Assembly (NCBI RefSeq): GCF_000682735.1
Contig: NZ_AWFD01000012.1
Coordinates: 1-64,000 of the forward strand
DNA length: 64,000 bases
Reading direction: 5' to 3'
Source: Hyphomonas sp. CY54-11-8
GTDB lineage: Bacteria > Pseudomonadota > Alphaproteobacteria > Caulobacterales > Hyphomonadaceae
Positions 42,397-49,910 of the stretch are shown piece after piece. A program made the translations under genes and the position numbers. Positions within the stretch are counted from its first letter, which is position 1; the number at the start of each line of letters is the position of its first letter. The notes beneath the pieces are model-generated. The model worked only from the letters and a program-made list of their open reading frames with translations. It was not told the origin of the DNA and made no database searches.

Positions 42397-43189
42397 ACTT
42401 TCCGTGGAATTCGGCCTGGCGCTTTTCGAGGAAGGCTTTCACGCCCTCTGCGAAGTCCGCCGTCCGGCCGGCGGTGCGTTGAGCCATGCGCTCTGCGTGC
42501 AGGGCGTCGCCCATTCCGGTTTCGGTGGCGTCCCAGATCAGCTTGCGCATGCCGGCCAGGGCCACGGTCGGGCCGGTCGACAGGGTCTCGGCCCATTCCA
42601 TGGCGGCTGCCATCAACTGGTCATCCTCGACCACCTTGTTGATCATGCCCCACTCCAGAGCCTTGTCTGCAGGGAGTTTTTCGCCGAGCAGCGCCATCTC
42701 CATGGCGCGGACACGGCCAACATTGCGGGCCAGCAGCCAGGTTGAGCCGCCATCCGGCACCAGACCGATACGGCGGAAGGCCTGCATGAAGTAGGCGCTC
42801 ATCCCGGCCACGATCAGGTCGCCCATCAGGCCGATGGAGCAGCCGACACCGGCAGCGGCGCCGTTGATTGCAGTGATCACCGGATGGGGATGTTCGCGGA
42901 TGGCGACGATCATCGGATTGTAGTGGGTATCCAGCGGACGGCCGGCATCTGGCTTGGAGCCTGGATGGCTAAGCGACGGGCCCGAAACCTTGCCGAGATT
43001 GGCGCCCGAGCAGAAGCCGCGGCCATTGCCGGTGATGACGGTGCAGCGGGCCTCGTCGGCGGCTTTTTCGAGGGCGTGCAGCATCTCCTGCGCGGTATCG
43101 ACGCCGCAGGCATTCATCGTTTTCGGGTCATTGAAGGCGATGACGGCGATATTGCCCTTCAATTCGTAGGAAATCAGCTCGTAGCTCAT
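42395..43189 (-). CDS. Enoyl-CoA hydratase/isomerase family protein
   Basis: Crotonase-fold enzyme of 264 residues, likely hydrating or isomerising 2-enoyl-CoA in fatty-acid breakdown. The oxyanion-hole motif GNGRGFCSGANLG is near residues 54-66, and AAAGVGCSIGLMGDLIVAG with the second oxyanion glycine follows. The catalytic glutamate positions of classical hydratases are not both obvious (GLVPDGGST has Asp), which points to an isomerase-like or PaaG-type member. The ATG at 43189 follows GGAGGG. Confidence 0.87.
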   Translation of the reverse strand: MSYELISYELKGNIAVIAFNDPKTMNACGVDTAQEMLHALEKAADEARCTVITGNGRGFCSGANLGKVSGPSLSHPGSKPDAGRPLDTHYNPMIVAIREHPHPVITAINGAAAGVGCSIGLMGDLIVAGMSAYFMQAFRRIGLVPDGGSTWLLARNVGRVRAMEMALLGEKLPADKALEWGMINKVVEDDQLMAAAMEWAETLSTGPTVALAGMRKLIWDATETGMGDALHAERMAQRTAGRTADFAEGVKAFLEKRQAEFHGK

Positions 43190-43349
43190 TGTCGCCCTCC
43201 CTTTGGCGTGTCTCGTGATCTGACGGCAATCTAGCCGTCCCACGCCGCTTGTGAACGCCTCACCCGGCGGCAAGCCCAATCTCCCATTGTTAAGCCCTGA
43301 ACGTGCGCTACACTGTTCAGAACAACCGATAAGCAGGGAGATCGGATCC

Positions 43350-44786
43350 ATGGCCCTCGATAGCGCCTCCACCGCCGGCATGGCCGGCATTCTCGCGCGG
43401 CAAAAGGCTGCCCACATTCGCGATGGCATTCCCTCCGCGGCCAAGCGGATCGAGTGGCTCGACAAGGCGATCGACCTTCTGATCACTTATAATGACGAAT
43501 TGGTCGATGCGATGTGCCAGGACTTCGGGCACCGCTCGAAGGACCAGTCGGGTTTCACCGATATCGCCGGCTCCATCGGTGCGCTGAAGCATGCGAAGAA
43601 ACATGTCGCCAAATGGATGCGCCCGGAAAAGCGCAAGGCGGAATTCCCGCTCGGCCTGCTCGGCGCGAAAGCCCAGATCCAGTACCAGCCGAAAGGCGTG
43701 ATCGGCGTCATCAGCCCGTGGAACTTCCCGGTCAATTTGACCTTCGCGCCGCTGGCTGGCGTGTTCGCCGCGGGTAACCGTTGCATGATCAAGCCGTCGG
43801 AGTTCACCGAACTCACGTCGGAAGTGATGAAGAAGGCGATCGAGCAATATTACGACGAGGAAGAAGTCGCCGTGATCACCGGTGGTCCGGAAATCGGCGC
43901 CGAGTTCACGAAACTCGCCTTCGATCACATCCTCTTCACCGGCGCGACGTCCATCGCCCACCACGTCATGCGTGCCGCGGCAGACAACCTCGTTCCGCTG
44001 ACTCTGGAACTTGGCGGCAAGAGCCCGGTTGTGCTCGGCCGGTCAGCGGACTTGCAGAAGGCGGCGACCCGCATCATGGCGGGCAAGACGCTGAACGCCG
44101 GGCAGATCTGTCTTGCGCCGGACTATGCTTTCGTTCCGAAGGAAAAGACATCCGACTTTGTCGCCGCTGCGACCAAGGCGATCGAGACGATGTATCCGAG
44201 CGGCCTGAAGGACAATGACGACTACACGTCCATCGTGAACCAGCGCCACTTTGACCGCATCATGGGCTATATCGATGAAGCAAAATCGAAAGGCGCGGAG
44301 GTCATCGAGATCAATCCGACCGGAGAGAACTTCTCCCAGCAACCGCACCACAAAATCCCGCCACACATCATCGTCGACCCGTCCGACGACCTGAAAGTGA
44401 TGCAGGACGAGATCTTCGGCCCGATCCTGCCGATCAAATCCTATTCGGACACAAAGGACACGATCGCTTACATCAACACCCACGACCGCCCGCTGGGGCT
44501 CTACTATTTCGGTGAAGACGCAGCGGAAAAGGACATGGTGCTCAACAACACCACGTCCGGCGGTGTGACCGTGAACGACGTGATCATGCACGTCGGCCAG
44601 GAAGACCTGCCCTTCGGCGGTGTCGGCCCGTCGGGTATGGGCTCCTATCATGGCCGGGAAGGCTTCCTGGAATTCAGTCACAAGAAATCTGTCTTTACAC
44701 AGACGGGTAGCGAAATGATCTCGATGATCCGTCCGCCCTATGGCGAGAAATTCCGCAAGCAGATCCAGGGCAGGCTGAAGCGCTAG
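43350..44786 (+). CDS. Aldehyde dehydrogenase (coniferyl-aldehyde dehydrogenase type)
   Basis: NAD(P)-dependent aldehyde dehydrogenase of 478 residues. The cofactor loop PWNFPVNLTFAPLAG, the general base in LELGGKSP and the nucleophile in GQICLAPDY are all present. The DFGHRSKDQSGFTDI N-terminal stretch and SEMISMIRPPYG tail are typical of the CalB branch, related also to fatty aldehyde dehydrogenases. CAGGGAG precedes the ATG. Probably removes medium-chain or aromatic aldehydes. Confidence 0.9.
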   Translation: MALDSASTAGMAGILARQKAAHIRDGIPSAAKRIEWLDKAIDLLITYNDELVDAMCQDFGHRSKDQSGFTDIAGSIGALKHAKKHVAKWMRPEKRKAEFPLGLLGAKAQIQYQPKGVIGVISPWNFPVNLTFAPLAGVFAAGNRCMIKPSEFTELTSEVMKKAIEQYYDEEEVAVITGGPEIGAEFTKLAFDHILFTGATSIAHHVMRAAADNLVPLTLELGGKSPVVLGRSADLQKAATRIMAGKTLNAGQICLAPDYAFVPKEKTSDFVAAATKAIETMYPSGLKDNDDYTSIVNQRHFDRIMGYIDEAKSKGAEVIEINPTGENFSQQPHHKIPPHIIVDPSDDLKVMQDEIFGPILPIKSYSDTKDTIAYINTHDRPLGLYYFGEDAAEKDMVLNNTTSGGVTVNDVIMHVGQEDLPFGGVGPSGMGSYHGREGFLEFSHKKSVFTQTGSEMISMIRPPYGEKFRKQIQGRLKR

Positions 44787-44805
44787 CCTCCCGCAACAGA
44801 CCAAG

Positions 44806-44845
44806 AAAAAGGCCCCTCATCCCTTGCGGACGAGGGGCCTTTTTT
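44806..44845. terminator. Bidirectional terminator between the aldehyde dehydrogenase and helicase genes
   Basis: AAAAAGGCCCCTC pairs with GAGGGGCCTTTTTT around a 13-base loop. T runs on both strands serve the converging genes. Confidence 0.92.
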
Positions 44846-44860
44846 CTGGCCGGTGGACGC

Positions 44861-46459
44861 TTAGCGTTTCAGGAAGGCCGGAATGTCATTGCCGAAGCCT
44901 TTGACGTTCTCCGGCGCTGGATCCAGGATGAGGTCGTCATCCTTGCGCTTGCGGTCACGCTTCGGCTTTTCCTTGCGCTCGGCGCGCTCGCGCTTCGGCT
45001 TTTCAGCCTTTTCAGCTTTCTCGGGCTTTTCAGACTTTTCGGCCTTCTCAGCCTTGTCGGCCTTTTCAGCTTTTTCCGGCTTGTCTGGTTTTGCCGCGGT
45101 TTCGGGCTCGGCTGGTGCGTCCTCTTTCACAGGCGTATCCGGCTGTTCGGAAACCGTCGTGGTTTCCGCGTCGTCCTTCTGCGTTTCCTCACGGCGGCTA
45201 CGGCTGCGGCCACCGCTCGACCGCTCACCACGTCCACCCCGGCTGCGTACGCCATCGCGGCTGCTGCCACGGCGCCCGCGCCCGGACTTTTCCTCTGGTG
45301 GCAGGTTTTCGATTTCTTCGAGCAGGCCTTCCGGCATGAACTCTTCGACATCCTTGTCGATCATCTTGAGAACGAAGCCCCAGGATTTCTCATCGGCGGG
45401 CGAAACCAGCGTGTAGCTCTCGCCGGTGCGCCCGGCGCGGCCGGTACGGCCGATCCGGTGGATATAGTCTTCGTCCTTTGGCGGCGGGCCGTAATTGAAC
45501 ACGTGGCCGACATCCGGGATGTCCAGCCCGCGGGCCGCGACGTCGGACGCCACCAGCAGTTTCAGGTCGCCATCGCGGAACTTCTGCAGCGTCTCGGAAC
45601 GCACCGATTGCGGAAGGTCGCCGTGGATGGGTGCAGCGTCGTGTCCGTGCTTGCTGAGCGAGGCGGCCACGATGTCCACTTCGACTTTGCGGTTGCAGAA
45701 GACGATGCCGTTTTTCACGTCGCAGGCTTCGATCACCCGGCGCAGCGCTGTACGCTTGGCCTTGGCATCATTGGTCGGCAGGTGAACGACATGCTGCGTG
45801 ATCGTTGTTGCCGCATCGGTCGGGCGCGCCACTTCGATCTTGATCGGGTCCTGCTGGAAGGTTTTCGCAAGACGCTGGATGTCGGACGGGAAGGTCGCCG
45901 AGAACAGCAGGGTCTGGCGCCGCGGCGGCAGCTTCGTGCAGATTTTCTCGATGTCTGGGATGAAGCCCATGTCGAGCATGCGGTCGGCTTCGTCGATGAT
46001 GAAGTATTCCACGCCCATCAGCAGCAGCTTGCCGCGATCAAACTGGTCGAGCAGGCGGCCGGGCGTGGCGATCAGGACGTCGACCCCGCGCTGCAGCAGG
46101 CCTTCCTGTTCCTTGAAGCTGACCCCGCCGATCAGCAGCGCCATGGTGAGCTTCAGATACTTGCCGTATTTCTCAAAGTTCTCGGCGACCTGCGCCGCGA
46201 GCTCACGCGTCGGACAGAGAATGAGACATCGCGGCATGCGGGCGCGGGCGCGGCCACGGGCCAGGCGGTGAATCATCGGCAGCACGAACGCGGCCGTCTT
46301 GCCGGTGCCGGTCTGCGCAATGCCTGTGACGTCGCGGCCTGCAATAACGTTGGGGATGGCTTCGGCCTGGATCGGTGTAGGGGTCTTGTAACCCGCTTCG
46401 TCCAAGGCCTTGAGGATATTCGGGCCGAGCCCGAGGTCGGCGAAAGTTGTTTCAGTCAA
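44861..46459 (-). CDS. DEAD-box RNA helicase, RhlE-like
   Basis: ATP-dependent RNA helicase acting in RNA remodelling and ribosome assembly, 532 residues. Ordered motifs: Q-motif TPIQAEAIP, motif I AQTGTGKTAAF, DEAD in IIDEADRMLDMGF, SAT in LFSATFP, and the C-terminal VATDVAARGLDIPDV-type and HRIGRTGRAGRTG blocks. After residue ~385 a long disordered tail starts, first Arg/Gly-rich, then with Lys-Ala-Glu repeats, then basic. Such tails bind RNA. Conserved core is about 370 residues. Confidence 0.93.
   Translation of the reverse strand: MTETTFADLGLGPNILKALDEAGYKTPTPIQAEAIPNVIAGRDVTGIAQTGTGKTAAFVLPMIHRLARGRARARMPRCLILCPTRELAAQVAENFEKYGKYLKLTMALLIGGVSFKEQEGLLQRGVDVLIATPGRLLDQFDRGKLLLMGVEYFIIDEADRMLDMGFIPDIEKICTKLPPRRQTLLFSATFPSDIQRLAKTFQQDPIKIEVARPTDAATTITQHVVHLPTNDAKAKRTALRRVIEACDVKNGIVFCNRKVEVDIVAASLSKHGHDAAPIHGDLPQSVRSETLQKFRDGDLKLLVASDVAARGLDIPDVGHVFNYGPPPKDEDYIHRIGRTGRAGRTGESYTLVSPADEKSWGFVLKMIDKDVEEFMPEGLLEEIENLPPEEKSGRGRRGSSRDGVRSRGGRGERSSGGRSRSRREETQKDDAETTTVSEQPDTPVKEDAPAEPETAAKPDKPEKAEKADKAEKAEKSEKPEKAEKAEKPKRERAERKEKPKRDRKRKDDDLILDPAPENVKGFGNDIPAFLKR
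44998..45090 (-). repeat. Degenerate 9-bp coding repeats in the helicase tail
   Basis: The minus strand encodes repeated Glu-Lys-Ala/Pro/Ser-(Glu)-Lys units in about ten degenerate 9-base copies. Because the repeat is a multiple of three, slippage would lengthen or shorten the tail without frameshift. Confidence 0.75.
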
Positions 46460-46589
46460 TGTCTGTCGTTCCTGAGATGGAAGTTGTTACCCGGTGCGGC
46501 CCGTATGGCCGCCAACATTCCGCTTTCCGTACACCCTTGTACGTTCCGCGGACCGGGCGCTTTCCATGCCCGGAGCGTCTTGTGCGCTG

Positions 46590-46618
46590 CACATAGTGTA
46601 TTTCGAGCGTCAGGTGAA
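46590..46618 (-). promoter_or_regulatory. Possible promoter of the DEAD-box helicase gene
   Basis: On the minus strand TTCACC (46618-46613), a 17-bp spacer and TATGTG (46595-46590). The ~125-nt leader down to 46460 has three stem-loops: CCGGGC/GCCCGG near 46554, CGTACA/TGTACG near 46527 and GCGGCC/GGCCGC near 46496. Structured leaders are common for cold-inducible RNA helicase genes; that link is inference. Confidence 0.4.
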
Positions 46619-46641
46619 GGGGCTGCGTTCAGGGGGCGGAG

Positions 46642-47325
46642 TCAGCCAGCACGGGGTGTGTCCCGGTATTTCATGACATCTTCGATCAGCATGCTCAGGA
46701 CACGTTTGGACTGGCCCATGTCCGACAACTGCCCCGGCACGGTGATGCCGCCCGTCAGCAGGGTGCCGGCTTCCTGCGCTTCCAGCGTGATGATCAGATC
46801 ACCTTCCCACGACCAGATGGACGAGAGCATCTTCGAGCGGATGATGCAGCCATTCTCGGCATCGGTGATGTGTTCAACGGGCTGGCTGCGGCTGGCGAGG
46901 GAACAGAGCACGGCCGCCAAGGTCTCGCCGAACGTGTTACGGAAGCCCTGCGTAATATCCCGGCTGGTCTTCATACCCAGTTTTGCGGAGATCGGCAGGG
47001 AAATATCCTTGATCAGCTGCAGAGGCGGGGCGGGGCCTGCGCCGGTGATCATCATCACCGGGCGGGCAAACTTGTAGAACTGTTCCGCTGAAATGCCCTT
47101 GGGGTTGGCGCCTGTGACGGCCTCGATCCGGGCGCGTACCTCAGGGTGCCCCATGATCTCGCGCGGATTCATGGACGCGCGCCAGTCTATGGAGGGGTCG
47201 GATTCGGGCGGAGATGTTGCCGGGGTCGGCGCGTCGCCGGAATCGGCGTTTGCTTTTGGTGCGCCGCACTGGGCGCAAAATCTGTCAGTCTCACCGAACT
47301 TTCGGCCGCACTGCGTACAGAACAT
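46642..47325 (-). CDS. Zinc-ribbon protein of unknown function
   Basis: A 227-residue protein. The N-terminal FCTQCGRKFGETDRFCAQCG is a two-CxxC zinc ribbon (Cys3, 6, 17, 20), followed by a Pro/Ser-rich linker and a ~150-residue domain I do not recognise, with TSRDITQGFRNTFGETLAAVL and an alternating hydrophobic C-terminus. It follows sodB on the same strand by 42 bp, perhaps as a second gene of that unit, but a hairpin covers its ribosome site. Confidence 0.75.
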   Translation of the reverse strand: MFCTQCGRKFGETDRFCAQCGAPKANADSGDAPTPATSPPESDPSIDWRASMNPREIMGHPEVRARIEAVTGANPKGISAEQFYKFARPVMMITGAGPAPPLQLIKDISLPISAKLGMKTSRDITQGFRNTFGETLAAVLCSLASRSQPVEHITDAENGCIIRSKMLSSIWSWEGDLIITLEAQEAGTLLTGGITVPGQLSDMGQSKRVLSMLIEDVMKYRDTPRAG

Positions 47326-47329
47326 GGTC

Positions 47330-47359
47330 GGGTCCCCACGACATTTGTCGCAGGGACCC
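47330..47359 (-). repeat. Hairpin between sodB and the zinc-ribbon gene
   Basis: GGGTCCC/GGGACCC (7 bp) plus an inner CGAC/GTCG stem with an ATTT loop. On the minus-strand mRNA its 3' arm is the purine-rich GGGGA that would serve as ribosome site five bases before the zinc-ribbon ATG. No T run follows, so it looks translational rather than a terminator. Confidence 0.6.
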
Positions 47360-47367
47360 TACCTTAA

Positions 47368-47976
47368 TTATGCGCCCGCGTCAGCGAGGTTCTGGTTCAC
47401 GAAGTCCCAGTTCACCAGGCTCGTCAGGAAGGTGTCCATGTAGTTCGGACGGGAGTTCTGGTAGTCGAGATAGTAGGCGTGTTCCCACACATCCATGGTC
47501 AGAAGCGGAGTGGTGCCCTCTTCGGTCAGCGGGGTTTCAGCGTTCGGCGTCTTGGTGATCGCCAGCTTGCCATCCTTCAGGACCAGCCAGGCCCAGCCGG
47601 AACCGAACTGGCCGCCGCCAGCAGCCTTGAACGCTTTGACGAACTCGTCATAGCCGCCAAGGTCGCGGTCGATCAGCTCAGCGGCCTTGCCATGCGGCTT
47701 GCCGCCGCCACCCGGTTTCATCGAGTGCCAGTAGAAGGTGTGGTTCCACACCTGGGCGGCATTGTTGAACATGCCGGCCTTGGAGGCGTCCGCTGCGGCA
47801 ATCTTGACGATCTCTTCGAGCGACTTGCTTTCGAGGTCTGTGCCTTCGATCAGGCCATTCAGGTTGGTGACATATGCCTGATGGTGCTTGCCATAGTGAA
47901 AGTTCAATGTCTGTTCGGAAATGTGCGGGGCCAGCGCGTCACGCCCATAGGGAAGATCGGGAAGTGTGAATGCCAT
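47368..47976 (-). CDS. sodB: Superoxide dismutase, iron type
   Basis: Cytosolic Fe (possibly Fe/Mn) superoxide dismutase of 202 residues that dismutates superoxide to oxygen and peroxide. Metal ligands are visible: His in [13 protein letters not shown], His in [14 protein letters not shown], and Asp plus His in [24 protein letters not shown] matches the Fe-type pattern. An AAAGGATTTCCAG ribosome site supports the ATG at 47976. It is divergent from the squalene-synthase-like gene. Confidence 0.96.
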   Translation of the reverse strand: MAFTLPDLPYGRDALAPHISEQTLNFHYGKHHQAYVTNLNGLIEGTDLESKSLEEIVKIAAADASKAGMFNNAAQVWNHTFYWHSMKPGGGGKPHGKAAELIDRDLGGYDEFVKAFKAAGGGQFGSGWAWLVLKDGKLAITKTPNAETPLTEEGTTPLLTMDVWEHAYYLDYQNSRPNYMDTFLTSLVNWDFVNQNLADAGA

Positions 47977-48001
47977 CTGGAAATCCTTTCTTGCAGGTAT
48001 G

Positions 48002-48014
48002 TATCTGGTAGATA
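48002..48014. promoter_or_regulatory. Palindrome in the sodB divergent promoter region
   Basis: TATCT-GGT-AGATA lies 26 bp upstream of the sodB start and just ahead of the opposite gene. It is a candidate operator shared by both genes; no known regulator motif is recognised. Confidence 0.35.
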
Positions 48015-48031
48015 AGCGCGTCATCCGACAT

Positions 48032-48691
48032 ATGGGTTCCATGCCGAACAAGACCACCCCCCTTTCCAAAACACAGTGGGCCGCAATCGACAAGCGGGTC
48101 CGCAAGGTTGATGAAGACCGCTGGATCTCCAGCCGTTATGCGCCCGCGGCCCAGCGAAAGGCCCTGACAGCGCTCTATGCGCTCGCCTATGAGCTGGCCC
48201 GTGTGCGGTTGGCGGTTTCAGAGGAAACGCTCGGCCTGATTCGCTTTCAGTGGTGGCGTGAAGCGCTGAGCGAGCTGGAAGAGGGCAAGGCGCCCCGCGA
48301 ACACGATGTCTGCCTCGCGCTTGCGGAAGAGGTTGCGGCTGGCCGTTTGAAGCCTGCCGCCATGCAAAGGCTGGTCGATGGCTATGAAGCGGCCTTTGTC
48401 GCGGAGGATCGCAGCAAGGAACCTGAAGCCTGGCTCGCCCTGATCGCGGCCAGCATGCTGACCAGCCACCATGACTGGGCAGAGGAAATCGGCGAAGTCG
48501 CGCCGGCCTATGCCGCGCTGCGCCGCTCAGAGACGAAAGCTTTCGGCCCGCACGTGAAGCCAGTGCCGAAATCCATCCGCCCGGCCGTCGCCCATTACCG
48601 CCTGCGAAAGCACTACAGCGAAAAAGGCGAACCGGACGCGGTCACCAAACGCCTCAGCATCCTGAAAGCCATAAGGACCGGACAGGTCTAG
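48032..48691 (+). CDS. Squalene/phytoene synthase-fold protein, NDUFAF6-like
   Basis: A 219-residue helical protein related to the squalene/phytoene synthases: [26 protein letters not shown] and [19 protein letters not shown] correspond to the region of the first substrate helix. The Asp-rich DxxxD motifs needed for prenyl-diphosphate binding are absent, so prenyl synthase activity is unlikely. Alphaproteobacterial proteins of this type resemble mitochondrial complex I assembly factor NDUFAF6. The start may be 48032 or 48041; neither has a clear ribosome site. The stop overlaps the MerR stop within CTAG. Confidence 0.75.
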   Translation: MGSMPNKTTPLSKTQWAAIDKRVRKVDEDRWISSRYAPAAQRKALTALYALAYELARVRLAVSEETLGLIRFQWWREALSELEEGKAPREHDVCLALAEEVAAGRLKPAAMQRLVDGYEAAFVAEDRSKEPEAWLALIAASMLTSHHDWAEEIGEVAPAYAALRRSETKAFGPHVKPVPKSIRPAVAHYRLRKHYSEKGEPDAVTKRLSILKAIRTGQV

Positions 48692-49083
48692 ACTTCGAAC
48701 GCTTTCAGGATCGGGCAAGGGCCGCCGTCGGTGTCGTCGCAACTGTCAGCCAGCCGGTTCAGCGAAGCGCGGGCGCGTTTCAGTTCCTTGATCTGAAGGT
48801 CCAGCGCGTCGATCCGGCTGCGGGCCATCTGGCGCACTTCGGCGCGATCGGATGTTGCGTCGAGTTCGATCAGTCGGGCGATCTGCTTCAGCGTAAAGCC
48901 GGCAGCCTGGGCAGACCGGATGAAACTCAGCCGCTCTATGTCGGGTGCGCCGTACTTGCGGGTTCCGCCGGATAGGCCGCCTGAAGACGGTCTTGCCGGA
49001 AGCGCCATGAGGCCGAGGCGCTGGTAGTACCTGACGGTCTCCACTCCCACACCGCCCGCGCGGGCGAGCTGCCCGATGCTCAT
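48688..49083 (-). CDS. MerR-family regulator of the mercury-sensor branch, one cysteine lacking
   Basis: A 131-residue MerR regulator: winged-helix N-terminus (MSIGQLARAGGVGVETVRYYQRLGLM, TRKYGAPDIERLSFIRSAQAAGFTLKQI), a coiled-coil dimer helix, and the C-terminal SCDDTDGGPCPI with Cys115 and Cys123, matching two of the three mercury-binding cysteines of classical MerR. The first cysteine (about position 79 in MerR, GTHCEE) is not conserved here (DATSDRAE). I chose the ATG at 49083, since the ATG at 49110 lies inside the operator. It probably controls the divergent glutaredoxin-MauE gene. Confidence 0.85.
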   Translation of the reverse strand: MSIGQLARAGGVGVETVRYYQRLGLMALPARPSSGGLSGGTRKYGAPDIERLSFIRSAQAAGFTLKQIARLIELDATSDRAEVRQMARSRIDALDLQIKELKRARASLNRLADSCDDTDGGPCPILKAFEV

Positions 49084-49095
49084 CTGATTTTCGTC

Positions 49096-49126
49096 TTGCA
49101 ACCGTACCATGGTACGGAACTTATAT
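49096..49126 (+). promoter_or_regulatory. mer-type operator/promoter with 19-bp spacer
   Basis: TTGCAA (49096-49101), a 19-bp spacer and TTATAT (49121-49126). The perfect 16-bp palindrome CCGTACCATGGTACGG fills the spacer. Long 19-bp spacers with a central dyad are the hallmark of MerR-controlled promoters, and the half-site CCGTAC/GTACGG equals that of the classical mercury-resistance operator. It drives the gene at 49161. Confidence 0.85.
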
Positions 49127-49160
49127 GCGGCGGAGATGTTCATCAAGCGGAGCTGATCCC

Positions 49161-49901
49161 ATGCCGAATTCCAAACCCGTTGCCGTTCTCTACCGGATGA
49201 AAACGCCGGAACACATTTGTCCGTTCGGGCTTCGTAGCCGTGCCTTGCTTCGCCGAAAGGGATTCGATGTGGACGACCGGCTGCTGACATCCCGGGAGGA
49301 GGCCGACGCCTTCAAGGCGGAACAGGATGTGAAGACGACGCCGCAAACCTTCATCGATGGACAGCGTGTCGGCGGTCACGAAGACCTGCGGAGATATCTT
49401 GGGCTGACCGTCAAGGACAAGAACCGGAAAACCTATATACCGGTGATCGCAATCTTTGCCTCTGCCGCCCTGATGGCCCTGGGCATGAGCTGGACAATGT
49501 ACGGCACGCTGCTGACGGTTCGGGCGGCCGAATGGTTCATCGCCATCAGCATGTGTTTGCTGGCGGTGCAGAAGCTGCGTGATCTCGATTCCTTCACCAA
49601 TACATTTCTCGGTTACGACCTGCTGGCGCGCCGCCATGTCCGGTATGCTTACATCTATCCGTTTGCTGAGCTGCTCGCGGGCGTACTGATGATCGCGGGC
49701 GCTCTGATGTGGTTCGCTGCGCCACTGGCGCTCTTCATTGGCGCAATCGGGGCAGTCTCGGTTTATCGGGCCGTTTATGTCGAGAAGCGCGACCTGAAAT
49801 GCGCGTGCGTCGGCGGCAGCTCCAATGTGCCGCTGGGCTTCGTATCACTGCTGGAGAACGTCATGATGGTGGCCATGGCGGGGTGGATGCTGTTGAAATA
49901 A
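49161..49901 (+). CDS. Glutaredoxin-domain/MauE-DoxX-like membrane fusion protein
   Basis: A 246-residue fusion. Residues 1-80 are glutaredoxin-like (VAVLYRMKTPEHICPFGLRSRALL; cis-Pro in TTPQTFIDGQRVGGHEDLRRYLG), but the active site is CPFG (Cys20 only) instead of CPxC. Residues ~85-246 form about five membrane spans like MauE/DoxX redox proteins, with a Cys214-Ala-Cys216 pair in a loop before the last span. It should couple thiol chemistry to the membrane, possibly metal or thiol-stress handling. CGGAG precedes the ATG. It is divergent from the MerR gene across the mer-type operator. Confidence 0.82.
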   Translation: MPNSKPVAVLYRMKTPEHICPFGLRSRALLRRKGFDVDDRLLTSREEADAFKAEQDVKTTPQTFIDGQRVGGHEDLRRYLGLTVKDKNRKTYIPVIAIFASAALMALGMSWTMYGTLLTVRAAEWFIAISMCLLAVQKLRDLDSFTNTFLGYDLLARRHVRYAYIYPFAELLAGVLMIAGALMWFAAPLALFIGAIGAVSVYRAVYVEKRDLKCACVGGSSNVPLGFVSLLENVMMVAMAGWMLLK

Positions 49902-49910
49902 TTAGCCGAC

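Noticed and set aside
44998..45090. Tandem repeat array or CRISPR-like repeat
   Set aside because: Repeats are 9-bp degenerate coding units of the helicase tail with no spacers and intact reading frame.
48688..49901. Mercury-resistance (mer) operon
   Set aside because: Operator and regulator resemble mer, but there is no merA, merT or merP, and the regulator lacks one metal-binding cysteine.
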